Shown one piece after another: positions 48,607 to 57,344 of a stretch of 64,000 nt of DNA. A program made the position numbers and the translations under genes. Source of the stretch: Desulfovibrionaceae bacterium (GTDB lineage: Bacteria; Desulfobacterota; Desulfovibrionia; Desulfovibrionales; Desulfovibrionaceae); contig JAFGBU010000018.1 in the NCBI GenBank assembly GCA_016932995.1, forward strand, positions 35,801-99,800. Reading direction: 5' to 3'. How positions within the stretch are numbered: position 1 is the stretch's first letter; each line of letters begins with the position of its first letter. The notes under the pieces are model-generated. The model did no database searches. It worked only from the letters and a program-made list of their open reading frames with translations, and had not been told where the DNA came from.

Positions 48607-49596
48607 ATGAACAGCGACGAAAAAACGCCGCCCCTGGCCCCAAGCTCATGCTTCCCCATCTCCCCGTACTACCTGCTGCCCTCGTGCCGGGGCGGGTTCT
48701 CGGTCTACCTGAAGCAGCACAACAAGCTCGTGCTGTACGCCAAAAAAGGCGAGCTGCTGTCCAAGGAGCACCGCAACCGGCTCGGGGACCTCGGGGTGCG
48801 GGAGATATACGTCAAGCTGGAGGAGCAACAGGACTACCGGGACTACGTGCACAGGAACCTGGGCCAGATACTGGCCGACGAGTCCATCCCCATCCGGGAG
48901 CGCTCCCGGGCCTGGTACGACACCTCGGTGGACATGGCCAAGGAGGTCTTTGACCACAGCCTGCCCGAGCCCATGACCAAGAGCCGGTTCAACAGGATCC
49001 GGGCCCTGATCTCGGCCAGCGCCAACTTCTTCGCGGACCCGGCCTCGCTCAAGGAGCTTTCGGCCTTCATCTCCAAGGGCTACGACATCTACAACCACTG
49101 CCTGGCGGTCATGGTCTTCACCGCCAACGTCCTGAACTCCTACAGGCAGGTGGACGAAAAGATACTTGTGGCCGCGAGCATGGGCGCCATGCTCCACGAC
49201 ATCGGCAAGATCAGGCTGCCCCGGGAGGTGCTGGAAAAGGACCCGGCGACCTTTGACCAGGACGAGACCGCCCAGTACCGGACCCACCCCGCCGTGGGCG
49301 TGAGCATCTGCTGCACCCTGCCCCTGCCCCTGGAGACCCTGCACTCGATCCTGTTCCACCACGAGACCGAGGACGGCTCGGGCTTCCCGTCCAGGGCCAA
49401 GGGCGAGTACATACCCTTTTACGTAAAGGTCCTGAGCCTGTGCAACCAGTTCGACGGCCTGACCAGGAACACGCCCTACCGCGAGGCCCTGAGCCCTTAC
49501 GACGCCCTGCAGTTCATCAAGGCCCAAAAGGGCGCCTACAACGTGAACATCCTCAAGCGCCTGATCCTGACCCTGTCAAAGGCCGACATCACCTAG
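48607..49596 (+). CDS. HD-GYP-related phosphodiesterase with GFP variant motif
   Basis: 329 residues. N-terminal region (about 15-100) resembles DUF3369/DUF3391-type extensions (VYLKQHNKLVLYAKKGELLS). The HD-GYP domain has YDIYNHCLAV, MLHDIGKIRLPREV, RTHPAVGVSICC and LFHHETEDGSGFPSRAKG; the GYP Tyr is Phe. All metal-binding His and Asp appear to be kept, so c-di-GMP or a related linear/cyclic dinucleotide may still be hydrolysed. Follows the hybrid kinase. Its end overlaps the opposite-strand RDD gene by 8 bp. Confidence 0.8.
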   Translation: MNSDEKTPPLAPSSCFPISPYYLLPSCRGGFSVYLKQHNKLVLYAKKGELLSKEHRNRLGDLGVREIYVKLEEQQDYRDYVHRNLGQILADESIPIRERSRAWYDTSVDMAKEVFDHSLPEPMTKSRFNRIRALISASANFFADPASLKELSAFISKGYDIYNHCLAVMVFTANVLNSYRQVDEKILVAASMGAMLHDIGKIRLPREVLEKDPATFDQDETAQYRTHPAVGVSICCTLPLPLETLHSILFHHETEDGSGFPSRAKGEYIPFYVKVLSLCNQFDGLTRNTPYREALSPYDALQFIKAQKGAYNVNILKRLILTLSKADIT

Positions 49597-50059
49597 GCCC
49601 GGGCGGCGGGGCGCTGGGAAAGACCGCGGTGCCCGAGACCAGGTCGTGGAAGGCCAGCCTGCTCCGGGACAGGACGAACAAAAAGCCGATGAACAGGGCC
49701 AGGCCGGTCAGGTTCCCGGCGTAGGTGAAAAAGGCCAGCCCGGTGAGCGCGGCCAGCAGGCTGCACAAGATCCAGAGGTTCTTGACCAAAAAACGCAGCA
49801 GCAGCCTGGGCAAAGGGGCCCTGGCCCCGAACTGGTCGCGGACCACGATGCGCATTATCATCTTGCCCGGGGTCCGGCCGCAGATCCCCTCGACCAGGAA
49901 ATAGGCCGCGGCCAGGCCGGAGATCAGCAGCCTGGCCCGGGCCCCGGACAGGTCCGGCCCGGCCCCGAGCCAGGGCAGGAGCAGCTTTCCGGCGAGCACC
50001 ACCAGCGCGAAATCCAAAACAAAGGCCGCCAGCCGCCGGCCAAGGCCTATCCTGTACAT
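49589..50059 (-). CDS. RDD-family membrane protein
   Basis: 156 residues. The RDD signature Arg-Asp-Asp at RLAAFVLDFALVVLAGKLL (R-D pattern) begins the domain, and the end has NLWILCSLLAALTGLAFF and SRSRLAFHDLVSGTAV with the conserved FHDLVSGTxV box. Four membrane helices. Proposed roles include ion transport and stress; unknown here. Faces the HD-GYP gene and overlaps it slightly. A minus-strand TTGACA (about 50112-50107) may drive it. Confidence 0.8.
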   Translation of the reverse strand: MYRIGLGRRLAAFVLDFALVVLAGKLLLPWLGAGPDLSGARARLLISGLAAAYFLVEGICGRTPGKMIMRIVVRDQFGARAPLPRLLLRFLVKNLWILCSLLAALTGLAFFTYAGNLTGLALFIGFLFVLSRSRLAFHDLVSGTAVFPSAPPPGPR

Positions 50060-50276
50060 CGCCCCTCCTTGCCGCCGCCTTTTTCTAGGCTGTATTTGCG
50101 ATACATGTCAATGTGTTAGTGACCAGTAGACCATTTGAGCCAAAAGGGCAACCCAGAGGCCGGCCGGACCGGGCGCGCTAACACGGCATAAATGTTGCAG
50201 ATTTAATTTCCGGCCGCTGTCGGCCCGGTAGATAATTCCCAGCCGGCCCTGAGCAGGGCCGCCCAAGGCGGGCGCC

Positions 50277-50816
50277 ATGAGTTTGTCCTTGATCCGAGCC
50301 CTTGTTTTGGCCTGCGTCGCGCCCCTGTTTCTGCAGGGCTGTTTCCTTTTGGGGACCGCGCTCAGCCTGGGCGGGGCGTTCATGTCCGGGCCGGCCCAAT
50401 ATGTGGGGACCGCATACTCCGTCGCCGAGTTCGGCTACCAGGTGGCGGTGAACAAAAAGACCCCGGCCGAGGCCCTCAAGGCCAAGTTCGCCTGGCTGCT
50501 CGGCGAGGACCAGGACGGCCCGGCGTCCGGCCGGGTGGTCGAGCTGGCCGAGAACAAACCCGGGGACGCGGGGGTCCCGGTCGCGGGCATGCCGGAGTGG
50601 ACCGGGCCGCTGACCCTGAAAAAATCGCCCAGGCGGGCCTTGACCCTGAGGGGCGGCGAGCGGCCCCGGGACTACAGCGGCCTGGATCTGCGCCAGGTCG
50701 CCCAGCAGACGCCCGCGCCCTTGATCCGCCGGGACGCGGGCCCTGAGCTGCGCTTCAAGGCCATTGACCGGCCGAGCCTGGCCTCGACCACCTCCCCGGG
50801 CCCGGACTGGTCTTAG
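50277..50816 (+). CDS. Small lipoprotein of unknown function
   Basis: 179 residues. Lipobox FLQGC (about 18-22). Next come a Gly-rich segment (LLGTALSLGGAFMSGPAQY) and a mostly disordered, Pro- and Arg-rich C-terminus. No recognisable domain. Own promoter region with a GATAAT-like box about 50 bp upstream. Confidence 0.55.
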   Translation: MSLSLIRALVLACVAPLFLQGCFLLGTALSLGGAFMSGPAQYVGTAYSVAEFGYQVAVNKKTPAEALKAKFAWLLGEDQDGPASGRVVELAENKPGDAGVPVAGMPEWTGPLTLKKSPRRALTLRGGERPRDYSGLDLRQVAQQTPAPLIRRDAGPELRFKAIDRPSLASTTSPGPDWS

Positions 50817-50970
50817 CAAAACCCGCCGCAATGGGCCGGCCGCAAGGCCAGGCCTTGCGCTATCCGCGGCTTGCCCGCGGCCGACGATACGGCTATGTTT
50901 CAGGCCAAGGCGACACAAAGACGCACGCCCTTGGCCCCGCCCGAACAGCCTGTTGCCCTTGGAGGTGGTT

Positions 50971-51282
50971 ATGGGACGCCTGTTTCTTTTGGCCCTGGCC
51001 CTGGCCGCAACGCTTTGCCCGGGCCAGGCCCGGGCAAAGGACGCGGACATCCTGCACTGCCCGGACAGCCGCGTCTGCAGCAGGGAAAAGATCAACTTCG
51101 GCCTGGACAAGGTCGTCTGCCTCAAGGACGGCCAGGTGATCAGCTCCTGGCTCTGCGAGTACGAGGCCGGGTTCTCCTGCCGCGAGCAGACCTCGGGCGA
51201 GGTCAGAAGCGGCGGGCTGCTGCCCGCGGCCAAGGGCCTGTGCGGGCATCTGTGCGGGGACTGCGAACCGGGCTGGGAGTAG
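50971..51282 (+). CDS. Small exported Cys-rich protein
   Basis: 103 residues, ATG 50971 behind GGAGGT. Signal peptide (FLLALALAATLCPGQARA), then DADILHCPDSRVC and LVKDGQV-type middle, with eight further Cys in the 80-residue mature part (KVVCLKDGQ, WLCEYEAGFSC, GLCGHLCGDCEP). Disulfide-rich or metal-binding, periplasmic. No family recognised. Its stop is 1 bp from the stop of the minus-strand HTH gene. Confidence 0.6.
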   Translation: MGRLFLLALALAATLCPGQARAKDADILHCPDSRVCSREKINFGLDKVVCLKDGQVISSWLCEYEAGFSCREQTSGEVRSGGLLPAAKGLCGHLCGDCEPGWE

Positions 51283-51283
51283 C

Positions 51284-51490
51284 TCAGCCTCCGGCGCGCT
51301 CGGCCAGGTTGACGTCCCTCTGGCCGCGCATCCACTGCTTGAGGTCCTCGGGCAGGGCCCGCCACATGCCCCTGTTCTCCCTCTTCCAGGCCGGGAGCCC
51401 CTTGTCGCGCACCAGCCTGACTATCTCCTTGGGATTCTCGCCCACGGCCCGGCAAATGGCCTTGGCCCCCCGGTAGCAAACTCCGTCCAT
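51284..51490 (-). CDS. Small HTH-like DNA-binding protein of phage type
   Basis: 68 residues, ATG behind GGAGG. GAKAICRAVGENPKEIVRLV and LPAWKRENRGMWRALPED resemble the short winged-helix/MerR-like DNA-binding proteins carried near phage repressors. It is downstream of the DUF5675-like gene in the same direction, so both belong to the repressor-divergent operon. Target unknown. Confidence 0.6.
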   Translation of the reverse strand: MDGVCYRGAKAICRAVGENPKEIVRLVRDKGLPAWKRENRGMWRALPEDLKQWMRGQRDVNLAERAGG

Positions 51491-51508
51491 GACCAGTCCT
51501 CCAACTTT

Positions 51509-51961
51509 TCATATCCGGCCGGACAAGGCCCCCTCGTCCGGCCCGGCGTTTTCAGCCCAGCGAACCTCTGCCACCATGAGCTCCGGATCGTCCCGGCCCT
51601 CAAGCGCGTCCAGGAACAGGCCAAAGGCCTCCCTGGACCCGAGCACGGCCCTGTCGCCGCCCAGGCTCCCGACGCCGGTTCCGACAAGGATGCAGCCCCG
51701 GGTGTCCCGGGCGGTGTTTCCGGCGTGAAAAAGTATCTCGCTGCGGCTCGGGACCGCGCAGACCTCAAATGTCGGGCCGAAGCGCGGCGAGACCACCCTT
51801 CGGCACCTGTAACTCCCGGCCGGGATGCAGGATTTGTCCCGGACATTGCCCAGAGACGGCGGCTCCAGGGTCAGGCAGAATATCCGCCCGTCGAGCAGGA
51901 GCGCGCCGAGGGTCTCCTGCCCTGACATCTCCAGCCTGACCAGCCTGAGTTGCGGACCCAC
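51509..51961 (-). CDS. DUF5675-like phage-associated protein
   Basis: 150 residues, GTG start behind GGGAGG. LGALLLDGRIFCLTLEPPSL, then the conserved CIPAGSYRC and FEVCAVPSRSEILFHAGNTA (the FEVxxVPxRxxILFHxGNxxxDTxGC pattern) and TRGCILVGTG are the DUF5675 features. Family members are found in phage and prophage cassettes near lysis genes; the function is not known. It shares a divergent promoter region with the repressor gene. Confidence 0.7.
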   Translation of the reverse strand: MGPQLRLVRLEMSGQETLGALLLDGRIFCLTLEPPSLGNVRDKSCIPAGSYRCRRVVSPRFGPTFEVCAVPSRSEILFHAGNTARDTRGCILVGTGVGSLGGDRAVLGSREAFGLFLDALEGRDDPELMVAEVRWAENAGPDEGALSGRI

Positions 51962-51997
51962 CTTTCCTCCCTGACCCGGACGATTTGTAAGACTTTT

Positions 51998-52049
51998 TAG
52001 TCAAACTACTATTTTTTGTCAAGACATTTTTGTTTTCTGTCTTTAGACA
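51998..52049. promoter_or_regulatory. Three adjacent palindromic operators between repressor and DUF5675-like gene
   Basis: TAGTcaaACTA (51998-52008), TGTCaaGACA (52017-52026) and TGTCtttaGACA (52038-52049), centres 18-22 bp apart, all in an AT-rich pocket between divergent genes. This looks like a three-site operator as in CI-type switches. The first two contain GTCAA, the core of the phage-unit boxes. Confidence 0.65.
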
Positions 52050-52050
52050 T

Positions 52051-52079
52051 TTGCCCAAAAAAGTGTATTTTGATTTTAT
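52051..52079 (+). promoter_or_regulatory. Promoter of the repressor gene
   Basis: TTGCCC (52051-52056), 17 bp, TTTTAT (52074-52079). It starts just after the third operator, so repressor binding there could affect its own synthesis. Confidence 0.5.
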
Positions 52080-52117
52080 AACCCTCTGAAATGAGTAAAA
52101 TTGCCTGGGGGAGCAAG

Positions 52118-52873
52118 ATGACCTTCACCGACGATGTCCGAGACGCCCTTCTGGCCCGCATCGGCAAGGGCAGGCTGTATGCGAACAACAAGCGCATGGC
52201 CGACGACCTGGAGGTGGACCCCTCTCAGCTGAACAGGTTTCTCAAGCGCGAAAGGGGCCTCAACGCGGAGTCCCTGGGCCGGATACTGGACCGGCTCGGG
52301 GCCAGGCTGCTCTTTGCCGACGAGCCGGCCGAGGCCTCACTGGAGGTCTGCTTCAGCCCGCCGGGCGCGACCTGTGCGGACAAGGGGGCCAAGCCCGCCC
52401 AGGCCGGGGACTACCTGGCCGTGCCCCTGGTCTCCCCGGCCGCGGCCGCGGGCCAGGGCCGCATCCCGGAGGAGGCGGTGCGGGGCTGGATCCTGGTCTG
52501 GAAGCACCATGAAAACATCCTCTTCCGCACCAACCTCGTGGCCGTGCAGGTCCCCAAGAACGACGAGTCCATGGCCCCGGCCCTGCACCCCGGGGACATC
52601 GTGATCGTGGACCGCAACGACCGCGAGCCCCTGCCGGCCGGAAAGATCATGCTCGTGCGCGAGCCGGGCGCGCCGGGCCGCGACGCCGAGGCCCTGATCA
52701 GGAGGGTGAACACCGGCAGGCTTGACGAGGACATCGAGTTGGTCTTTTACTCGGACAACGGCCGGCAGTTCCCGCCCCTGACCTTTTGCCTGAACCGCGA
52801 CTACGGGGGGGACATCGCCCGGGCCGTGGCCGGAAACGTGATCTGGGCCATGAGCGACATGACCAAAAAGTGA
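52118..52873 (+). CDS. CI/LexA-like repressor with S24-type domain
   Basis: 251 residues from ATG 52118, which has GGGGGAG 5 bp upstream; the ATG at 52091 has no ribosome site and would be almost leaderless. N-terminal HTH (about 15-60: [20 protein letters not shown]). Residues about 160-240 form an S24 peptidase-like domain with the Ser in [18 protein letters not shown]. The catalytic Lys position of LexA (VKRL) here reads ALIRRV, so Lys is replaced by Arg and self-cleavage is doubtful. Likely a phage-derived repressor divergent from phage-type genes. Which promoters it controls is unknown. Confidence 0.8.
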   Translation: MTFTDDVRDALLARIGKGRLYANNKRMADDLEVDPSQLNRFLKRERGLNAESLGRILDRLGARLLFADEPAEASLEVCFSPPGATCADKGAKPAQAGDYLAVPLVSPAAAAGQGRIPEEAVRGWILVWKHHENILFRTNLVAVQVPKNDESMAPALHPGDIVIVDRNDREPLPAGKIMLVREPGAPGRDAEALIRRVNTGRLDEDIELVFYSDNGRQFPPLTFCLNRDYGGDIARAVAGNVIWAMSDMTKK

Positions 52874-52929
52874 CCCCGGGCCGAATCCGGACCAGGCCCG
52901 GCGAACGACAAACCCGCGGGGGGAAAGTC

Positions 52930-53724
52930 ATGCACATCGGAAAGGCCATCCGCCTGGAGCGCATCTTCAACCGGGACACCAAAAGAACCATCATCGTGCC
53001 CATGGACCACGGCGTGTCCGTGGGTCCCATCGAGGGCCTGGTGGACATCCGGGAGACCGTGACCAAGCTGGTCGACGGCGGGGCCAACGCCGGGCTGGTG
53101 CACAAGGGCCTGGTCTCCTGCGGCCATCGCTCCCGGGGCCGGGACTTCGGGCTCATCGTGCACCTGTCGGCGAGCACCAGCCTCTCGCCCTACTCCAACG
53201 CCAAGGCCCTGGTGACCAGCGTCGAGGAGGCCATCCGCCTCGGGGCCGACGCCGTGAGCGTGCACGTCAACCTGGGCGACGAGACCGAGGCGGACATGCT
53301 CCGGGACCTCGGCCGGACCGCGGAGAACGCCGCCAACTGGGGCATGCCCCTGCTGGCCATGGTCTACGCGCGCGGGCCCAAGGTCAAAGACGAGTACGAC
53401 CCCCGGGCCGTGGCCCACTGCGCCAGGGTCGGCGCGGAGCTCGGCGCGGACGTGGTCAAGGTCCCCTACACCGGCGACATGGACAGCTTCGCCAGGGTCG
53501 TGGAGGGCTCGTGCGCGCCCGTGGTCATCGCCGGGGGGCCGAAGATGGACAGCGTCCGGGACTTTCTGCAGATGGTCGCGGACTCGCTGGCCGCAGGGGG
53601 CTCCGGTCTGTCCGTGGGCCGCAACGTGTTCCAGCACCCGGACCCGACGCGCATGGTGGCCGCCCTGAACAAGATCGTGCACCACGACCTGGGCGTGGAC
53701 CAGGCCCTGGCCGAGCTGGGCTAG
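52930..53724 (+). CDS. ADTH synthase-type class I aldolase
   Basis: 264 residues. FbaB/DeoC-type TIM barrel: [10 protein letters not shown] (Asp26), [27 protein letters not shown] (Tyr146), and [11 protein letters not shown] with the Schiff-base Lys177, then GGPKM and VGRNVFQ phosphate-binding loops. The set matches 2-amino-3,7-dideoxy-D-threo-hept-6-ulosonate synthase, which makes the aromatic-amino-acid precursor by the alternative route used by methanogens and Desulfovibrio. A fructose-bisphosphate aldolase of the same family remains possible. The usual partner (dehydroquinate synthase II) is not in the window. 56 bp after the repressor gene. Confidence 0.8.
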   Translation: MHIGKAIRLERIFNRDTKRTIIVPMDHGVSVGPIEGLVDIRETVTKLVDGGANAGLVHKGLVSCGHRSRGRDFGLIVHLSASTSLSPYSNAKALVTSVEEAIRLGADAVSVHVNLGDETEADMLRDLGRTAENAANWGMPLLAMVYARGPKVKDEYDPRAVAHCARVGAELGADVVKVPYTGDMDSFARVVEGSCAPVVIAGGPKMDSVRDFLQMVADSLAAGGSGLSVGRNVFQHPDPTRMVAALNKIVHHDLGVDQALAELG

Positions 53725-53874
53725 GCCCGCGGGCCGCGGGCCGCGGGCCGGTTCCGGGCCAAGGGCCTTTTTCCTTTCCATCGCCAAGGCCTTGGAGTAT
53801 GAGGTCGTTTGGCTGGGTTTTCCGGCGCATCGGCGCGCAACTTGTCCACGGCCCGCGCAGCACCCCCTTCCGGT

Positions 53875-55110
53875 ATGGATCTATACGACCTGTTCTTCTA
53901 CCTCTCCATTGGCGCGGGCTTTCTCATGGCCTTCAACCTCGGGGCCAACGACGTGGCCAACTCCATGGCCTCGGCCGTGGGCGCCAGGGCCATCTCCGTG
54001 CGCCAGGCCGTGCTCATCGCCAGCGTGCTCAACTTCGTGGGCGCGGTGTTCCTGGGCTCGCACGTCACCGCGACCATCAGCAAGGGCATAATCCAGGCCG
54101 ACAAGATCGGCGACCCGGCATTGATGATGGTCGGCATGTTCTCGGCCCTGCTGGCCGCGGCCCTCTGGGTCCTGGTGGCCACGCTGACCGCCCTGCCGGT
54201 CTCCTCGACCCACTCCATCGTGGGCAGCATCATGGGCGTGGGCATAGTCGCCGGCGGGTTCGGGGCGGTCAACTGGTGGGTCATGGGCGGCATCGTTTTG
54301 TCCTGGATCATCTCCCCGTTCTTCGCCGCGGCCATAGCCTACATGATCTTCAGCCACATCCGCAGGACCATCCTGTTCATGCGCGACTTCATCCACCAGG
54401 CCCGAAAATGGGCGCCCGTGTGGATATCCCTGACCGTGGCCCTGGTGCTCTTCTCCTTTGCCTACAAGACCCCGTTCGGCAAGAGTCTCGGCCTGCCCTG
54501 GCACCTCATGGGCCTTGTGGTGGCGGCCCTGGTCTTCCTGTCATGGGCCCTGGCCAGGCTGGTCATGAGGCGCGCGGTCCTGGACCAGGAGCAGGGCGCC
54601 GAGGCCGTGGAGGGCGTGTTCAGGAAGATGCAGGTCGGAACCTCCTGCTACGTGGCCCTGTCCCAGGGGGCCAACGACGTGGCCAACGCCATCGGGCCGG
54701 TCGCGGCCATCTACCTGATCGCCAAGGAGCACGTCCTGGCTGCCAGGGCCGAGGTGCCCATGTTCATCCTGATCCTGGGCGGGATCGGCATCGCCATAGG
54801 CATCTGCCTGCTGGGCCACAAGGTCATGGCCACGGTGGGCGAAAAGATAACCACCCTCAACAACACCCGGGGCTTTTCCGTGGACTTCGGGGCCGCGAGC
54901 ACGGTGCTGGTGGCCTCCAACCTCGGGCTGCCGGTGTCCACGACCCACGCCGCGGTAGGCGCGGTGGTCGGCGTGGGCCTGGCCAGGGGCTTCGGGGCCG
55001 TGGACTTCAGGGTCCTGTGGAAGATCGTGGCCTATTGGGTGCTGACCGTGCCCATCGCGGCCTTTACCAGTATATTCATCTTTGTTTTCCTGAAATGGTT
55101 GTTTCTGTAA
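53875..55110 (+). CDS. Phosphate permease, PiT family
   Basis: 411 residues from ATG 53875. Two copies of the PiT signature GANDVAN (about residues 22 and 263), each followed by a Pro-Val-Ser-(Ser/Thr)-Thr-His motif (PVSSTHSIVG, PVSTTHAAVG), and about ten membrane helices with a central hydrophilic loop. Imports metal-phosphate or phosphate using cation gradients. Followed within 16 bp by a DUF47 gene, the usual partner. Confidence 0.92.
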   Translation: MDLYDLFFYLSIGAGFLMAFNLGANDVANSMASAVGARAISVRQAVLIASVLNFVGAVFLGSHVTATISKGIIQADKIGDPALMMVGMFSALLAAALWVLVATLTALPVSSTHSIVGSIMGVGIVAGGFGAVNWWVMGGIVLSWIISPFFAAAIAYMIFSHIRRTILFMRDFIHQARKWAPVWISLTVALVLFSFAYKTPFGKSLGLPWHLMGLVVAALVFLSWALARLVMRRAVLDQEQGAEAVEGVFRKMQVGTSCYVALSQGANDVANAIGPVAAIYLIAKEHVLAARAEVPMFILILGGIGIAIGICLLGHKVMATVGEKITTLNNTRGFSVDFGAASTVLVASNLGLPVSTTHAAVGAVVGVGLARGFGAVDFRVLWKIVAYWVLTVPIAAFTSIFIFVFLKWLFL

Positions 55111-55126
55111 TCCGGGGGGAAAAACC

Positions 55127-55798
55127 ATGAAGAGACTACCGTTTTTCGGCATGCTGGCCAGGCAGTCGCCCATGATCGGCCTTATCGAGCACTACGACAA
55201 GATCGCTGAGTGCATCAACATCATAGACGAGTCCATGGAATGCTATGTCTCGGGCGGCTCGTGCCGGGAGTTCGGAGAGCTCACCAAGGCCATCGACAGG
55301 ATCGAGGGCCACGCGGACACCATCAAGCGCTACATCCGCAACCACCTGCCCAGGGGCCTGTTCATGGCCGTGGACAAGACCCTGTTCCTGAACTACACCA
55401 AAAGCCAGGACAACATCCTGGACTCCGCCCAGCAGGCCCTGCACTGGCTGGCCATACGCCCGATCTCCATCCCCGGCGCGTTCCAAAAGGACATGATCTA
55501 CCTCTTGGACGAGGTCACGGAGACGACCGTGCTCCTCGGTCCGGCCCTCAAGGCGACCATAAACCTGGTCCACGGGGCCATACTCGACCGCGAGGGGACC
55601 AAGGAGGCCTACCGCAGGGTCAGGCGGCAGCGGGACAAGGTGCGCCGGCTGGTGAACAAGATCAACGGGGACATCTACAACTCGGACATGGACTTCAAGG
55701 ACATCTACCAACTGATCCACTTCACCGAATGCCTGGGCGAGATGAGCCACAACTCCGAGAACTGCGCGGACATCCTCAGAAACATGATCGCCCGCTGA
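55127..55798 (+). CDS. DUF47/PhoU-like phosphate transport regulator
   Basis: 223 residues, all-helical, opening FFGMLARQSPMIGLIEHYDKI as in DUF47 (PhoU-related) proteins that accompany PiT permeases. Later SCREFGELTKAIDRIEGHADT and NKINGDIYNSDMDFKDIYQL are the characteristic long helices with ligand Asp/Glu. Probably modulates the permease. Starts 16 bp after it in the same operon. Confidence 0.9.
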   Translation: MKRLPFFGMLARQSPMIGLIEHYDKIAECINIIDESMECYVSGGSCREFGELTKAIDRIEGHADTIKRYIRNHLPRGLFMAVDKTLFLNYTKSQDNILDSAQQALHWLAIRPISIPGAFQKDMIYLLDEVTETTVLLGPALKATINLVHGAILDREGTKEAYRRVRRQRDKVRRLVNKINGDIYNSDMDFKDIYQLIHFTECLGEMSHNSENCADILRNMIAR

Positions 55799-56102
55799 TC
55801 CGGCCCGCCCCCGGGCGCAAGCCCATCCCTCGGGGCAACCCCGTCGGTCCCGTCCATGGCCGCCGGGGCCTTGAGGCCGGTCAGGCCCCTGCGGCCGGCG
55901 GCCGACCCGCCCCAACCCCTGGATCGCATTTTTACCGAACCCCGAGGCGGGACCCGGGCCCTTGGCCCGGCCGGATCGCCTGAGCGCGCAGCGCCAAGCA
56001 GCGCAGCGGGCCGCCCCGCCGGCCAAAGGCCGCAAGGCCGCGCCCCGGCCGATGCGCTGATCAACAACTTCGCAAAAACAGGCCTGCCATGCGACATCAG
56101 CG
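55799..56102. other. Non-coding GC-rich stretch after the DUF47 gene
   Basis: Short overlapping frames only; I see no ribosome site or protein-like sequence. GC-rich with repeated GGCCG tracts. Transcription of the phosphate operon may run through it to the terminator that follows. Confidence 0.4.
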
Positions 56103-56155
56103 CTGAAAAACGGCGTTGAGTCAACACCCCGGACAGAAACGCCGTTTTTTTTCAG
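56103..56155 (+). terminator. Intrinsic terminator after the phosphate-transport operon
   Basis: AAAAACGGCGTT and AACGCCGTTTTT form a stem with a 20-base loop, followed by eight T (56145-56152). It would also work on the minus strand, since the upstream arm starts with A runs. Confidence 0.7.
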
Positions 56156-56450
56156 TGCTGACCACCTGCCCGGACACCAAAACCAAAACTTGAATGAACA
56201 ACCAAAAATACGTGGTTCTGCTCCCAACGTATATATTTTAATAGTGATACATATACAAGCAATGCATTATAGACTCTATTGAGTAAATTTAAGCAAAATC
56301 TGTAATGTTAGTTAAAGCCAATATCAAACTCAAGATTGTACAAACCTATAAAATTAGATAAACATGAATATATGATGGTATTATTTTGCGCCTAACTATA
56401 GAGTATCCGACTATAATTCAACGGACAAATTATCACGATTCCTGTTGGGG
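56156..56450. other. AT-rich island in GC-rich DNA
   Basis: About 300 bp of mostly A and T in a genome of high GC. Contains ATACGT...ACGTAT arms (about 56208-56231), repeated ACTATA words near 56394 and 56410, and no plausible ORF. Could be foreign DNA, a nucleoid-protein binding site, or an origin-like or promoter region. Confidence 0.5.
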
Positions 56451-56458
56451 CAAGACGA

Positions 56459-56486
56459 GACCGCCCCTGTCTGGACAGGGGCGGTC
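56459..56486 (+). repeat. Perfect 12-bp hairpin before a possible small ORF
   Basis: GACCGCCCCTGT (56459-56470), loop CTGG, ACAGGGGCGGTC (56475-56486). It lies at the edge of the AT island and 34 bp before the ATG at 56520. Could be a leader structure or part of a remnant. Confidence 0.6.
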
Positions 56487-56519
56487 GAAGGTTTCACGGA
56501 TATCAACACTGGAGATGAC

Positions 56520-56735
56520 ATGCCGTACCTCATCCTCCCCCTGGCCGACGGCACCCTACCCACGGCCAGGGCCCTCCGCGATATGGGCTTCCATATTTCG
56601 AATGCGGTTGCAGACAGGGACCACGCGGAACAAGGTCCGGGCGACGAGCCTGGCCAAAGGGAAGGGCCCGGGCCGCGGCAGCGGACGCCTTCCCGGATCG
56701 GCGACTGCAAGGTCAAGCCCGACTGCGGCCCCTGA
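56520..56735 (+). CDS. Doubtful 71-residue ORF beside the AT island
   Basis: ATG 56520 with GGAG five bases upstream. The first 20 codons (MPYLILPLADGTLPTARALR) have host-like codon use, then coding quality falls off to Pro/Gly/Arg-rich sequence. May be the start of a truncated gene whose rest is lost. No family recognised. Confidence 0.3.
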   Translation: MPYLILPLADGTLPTARALRDMGFHISNAVADRDHAEQGPGDEPGQREGPGPRQRTPSRIGDCKVKPDCGP

Positions 56736-57054
56736 CCGGGCGGTCAGGGGCCGCAGGGTCAAGAAATTCGAGGCCAAAACCTCGAAACCCTCCCCTTTGC
56801 GGGCTGTGCTCCGGCTGGGTGGAGAAACGGCCGTGCGCAACAGGCCAAGGGAGATGAAAAAACACCCCCTGCCCACGACCGACGCGTCCTGGATGAGGTC
56901 CAGGAGGCGCATGAAAAAAGGCCCGCCGCGGCACAACCGCGCACAATATCTTGAACCTGATCCGCCCGCGCGGGGAAAGACGCGGGCGTCGCAGCCGGGG
57001 CCGCCGACCAAAAGGCCGGTCCGGACCGTGGCTGGGGCCTTCGACCTGACCACC

Positions 57055-57131
57055 TGTCGAGGTCCCGGAGCTAAAAAAACGGCCGCAAGACCCTTGTCGA
57101 GGTCCCAAGCCTCGGGTAGCGGCCGCAAGAC
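57055..57131 (+). repeat. Two-copy tandem repeat with 40-bp period
   Basis: TGTCGAGGTCCC appears at 57055 and 57095, and CGGCCGCAAGAC at 57080 and 57120: both shifted by exactly 40 bp, while the 13 bases between differ (one copy has an A run). A diverged duplication in a region without genes. Confidence 0.7.
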
Positions 57132-57344
57132 GCCGGCCACCTTCCAAATGCGGGGCCTGAACGCCCCGGACCAGCTTGAACACGCCTGGCCCCCGGCGCG
57201 GACGCGAGGCCCCTGGCCAGGCTGTTTTTCAACTGGCCGCGGACCACGGACGCGGTCAAAGGTCGTTGCAAACCCGACTGCCGAAACAGGTCTCTGGACA
57301 AGAAGAAAAAAAACCTGGAGTTTTTAGTTATATGACAAAGCATA

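Noticed and set aside
56386..57327. 313-codon plus-strand ORF over the gene-poor tract
   Set aside because: No ribosome site, changing composition and no protein-like segments; codons lack the host third-position bias.
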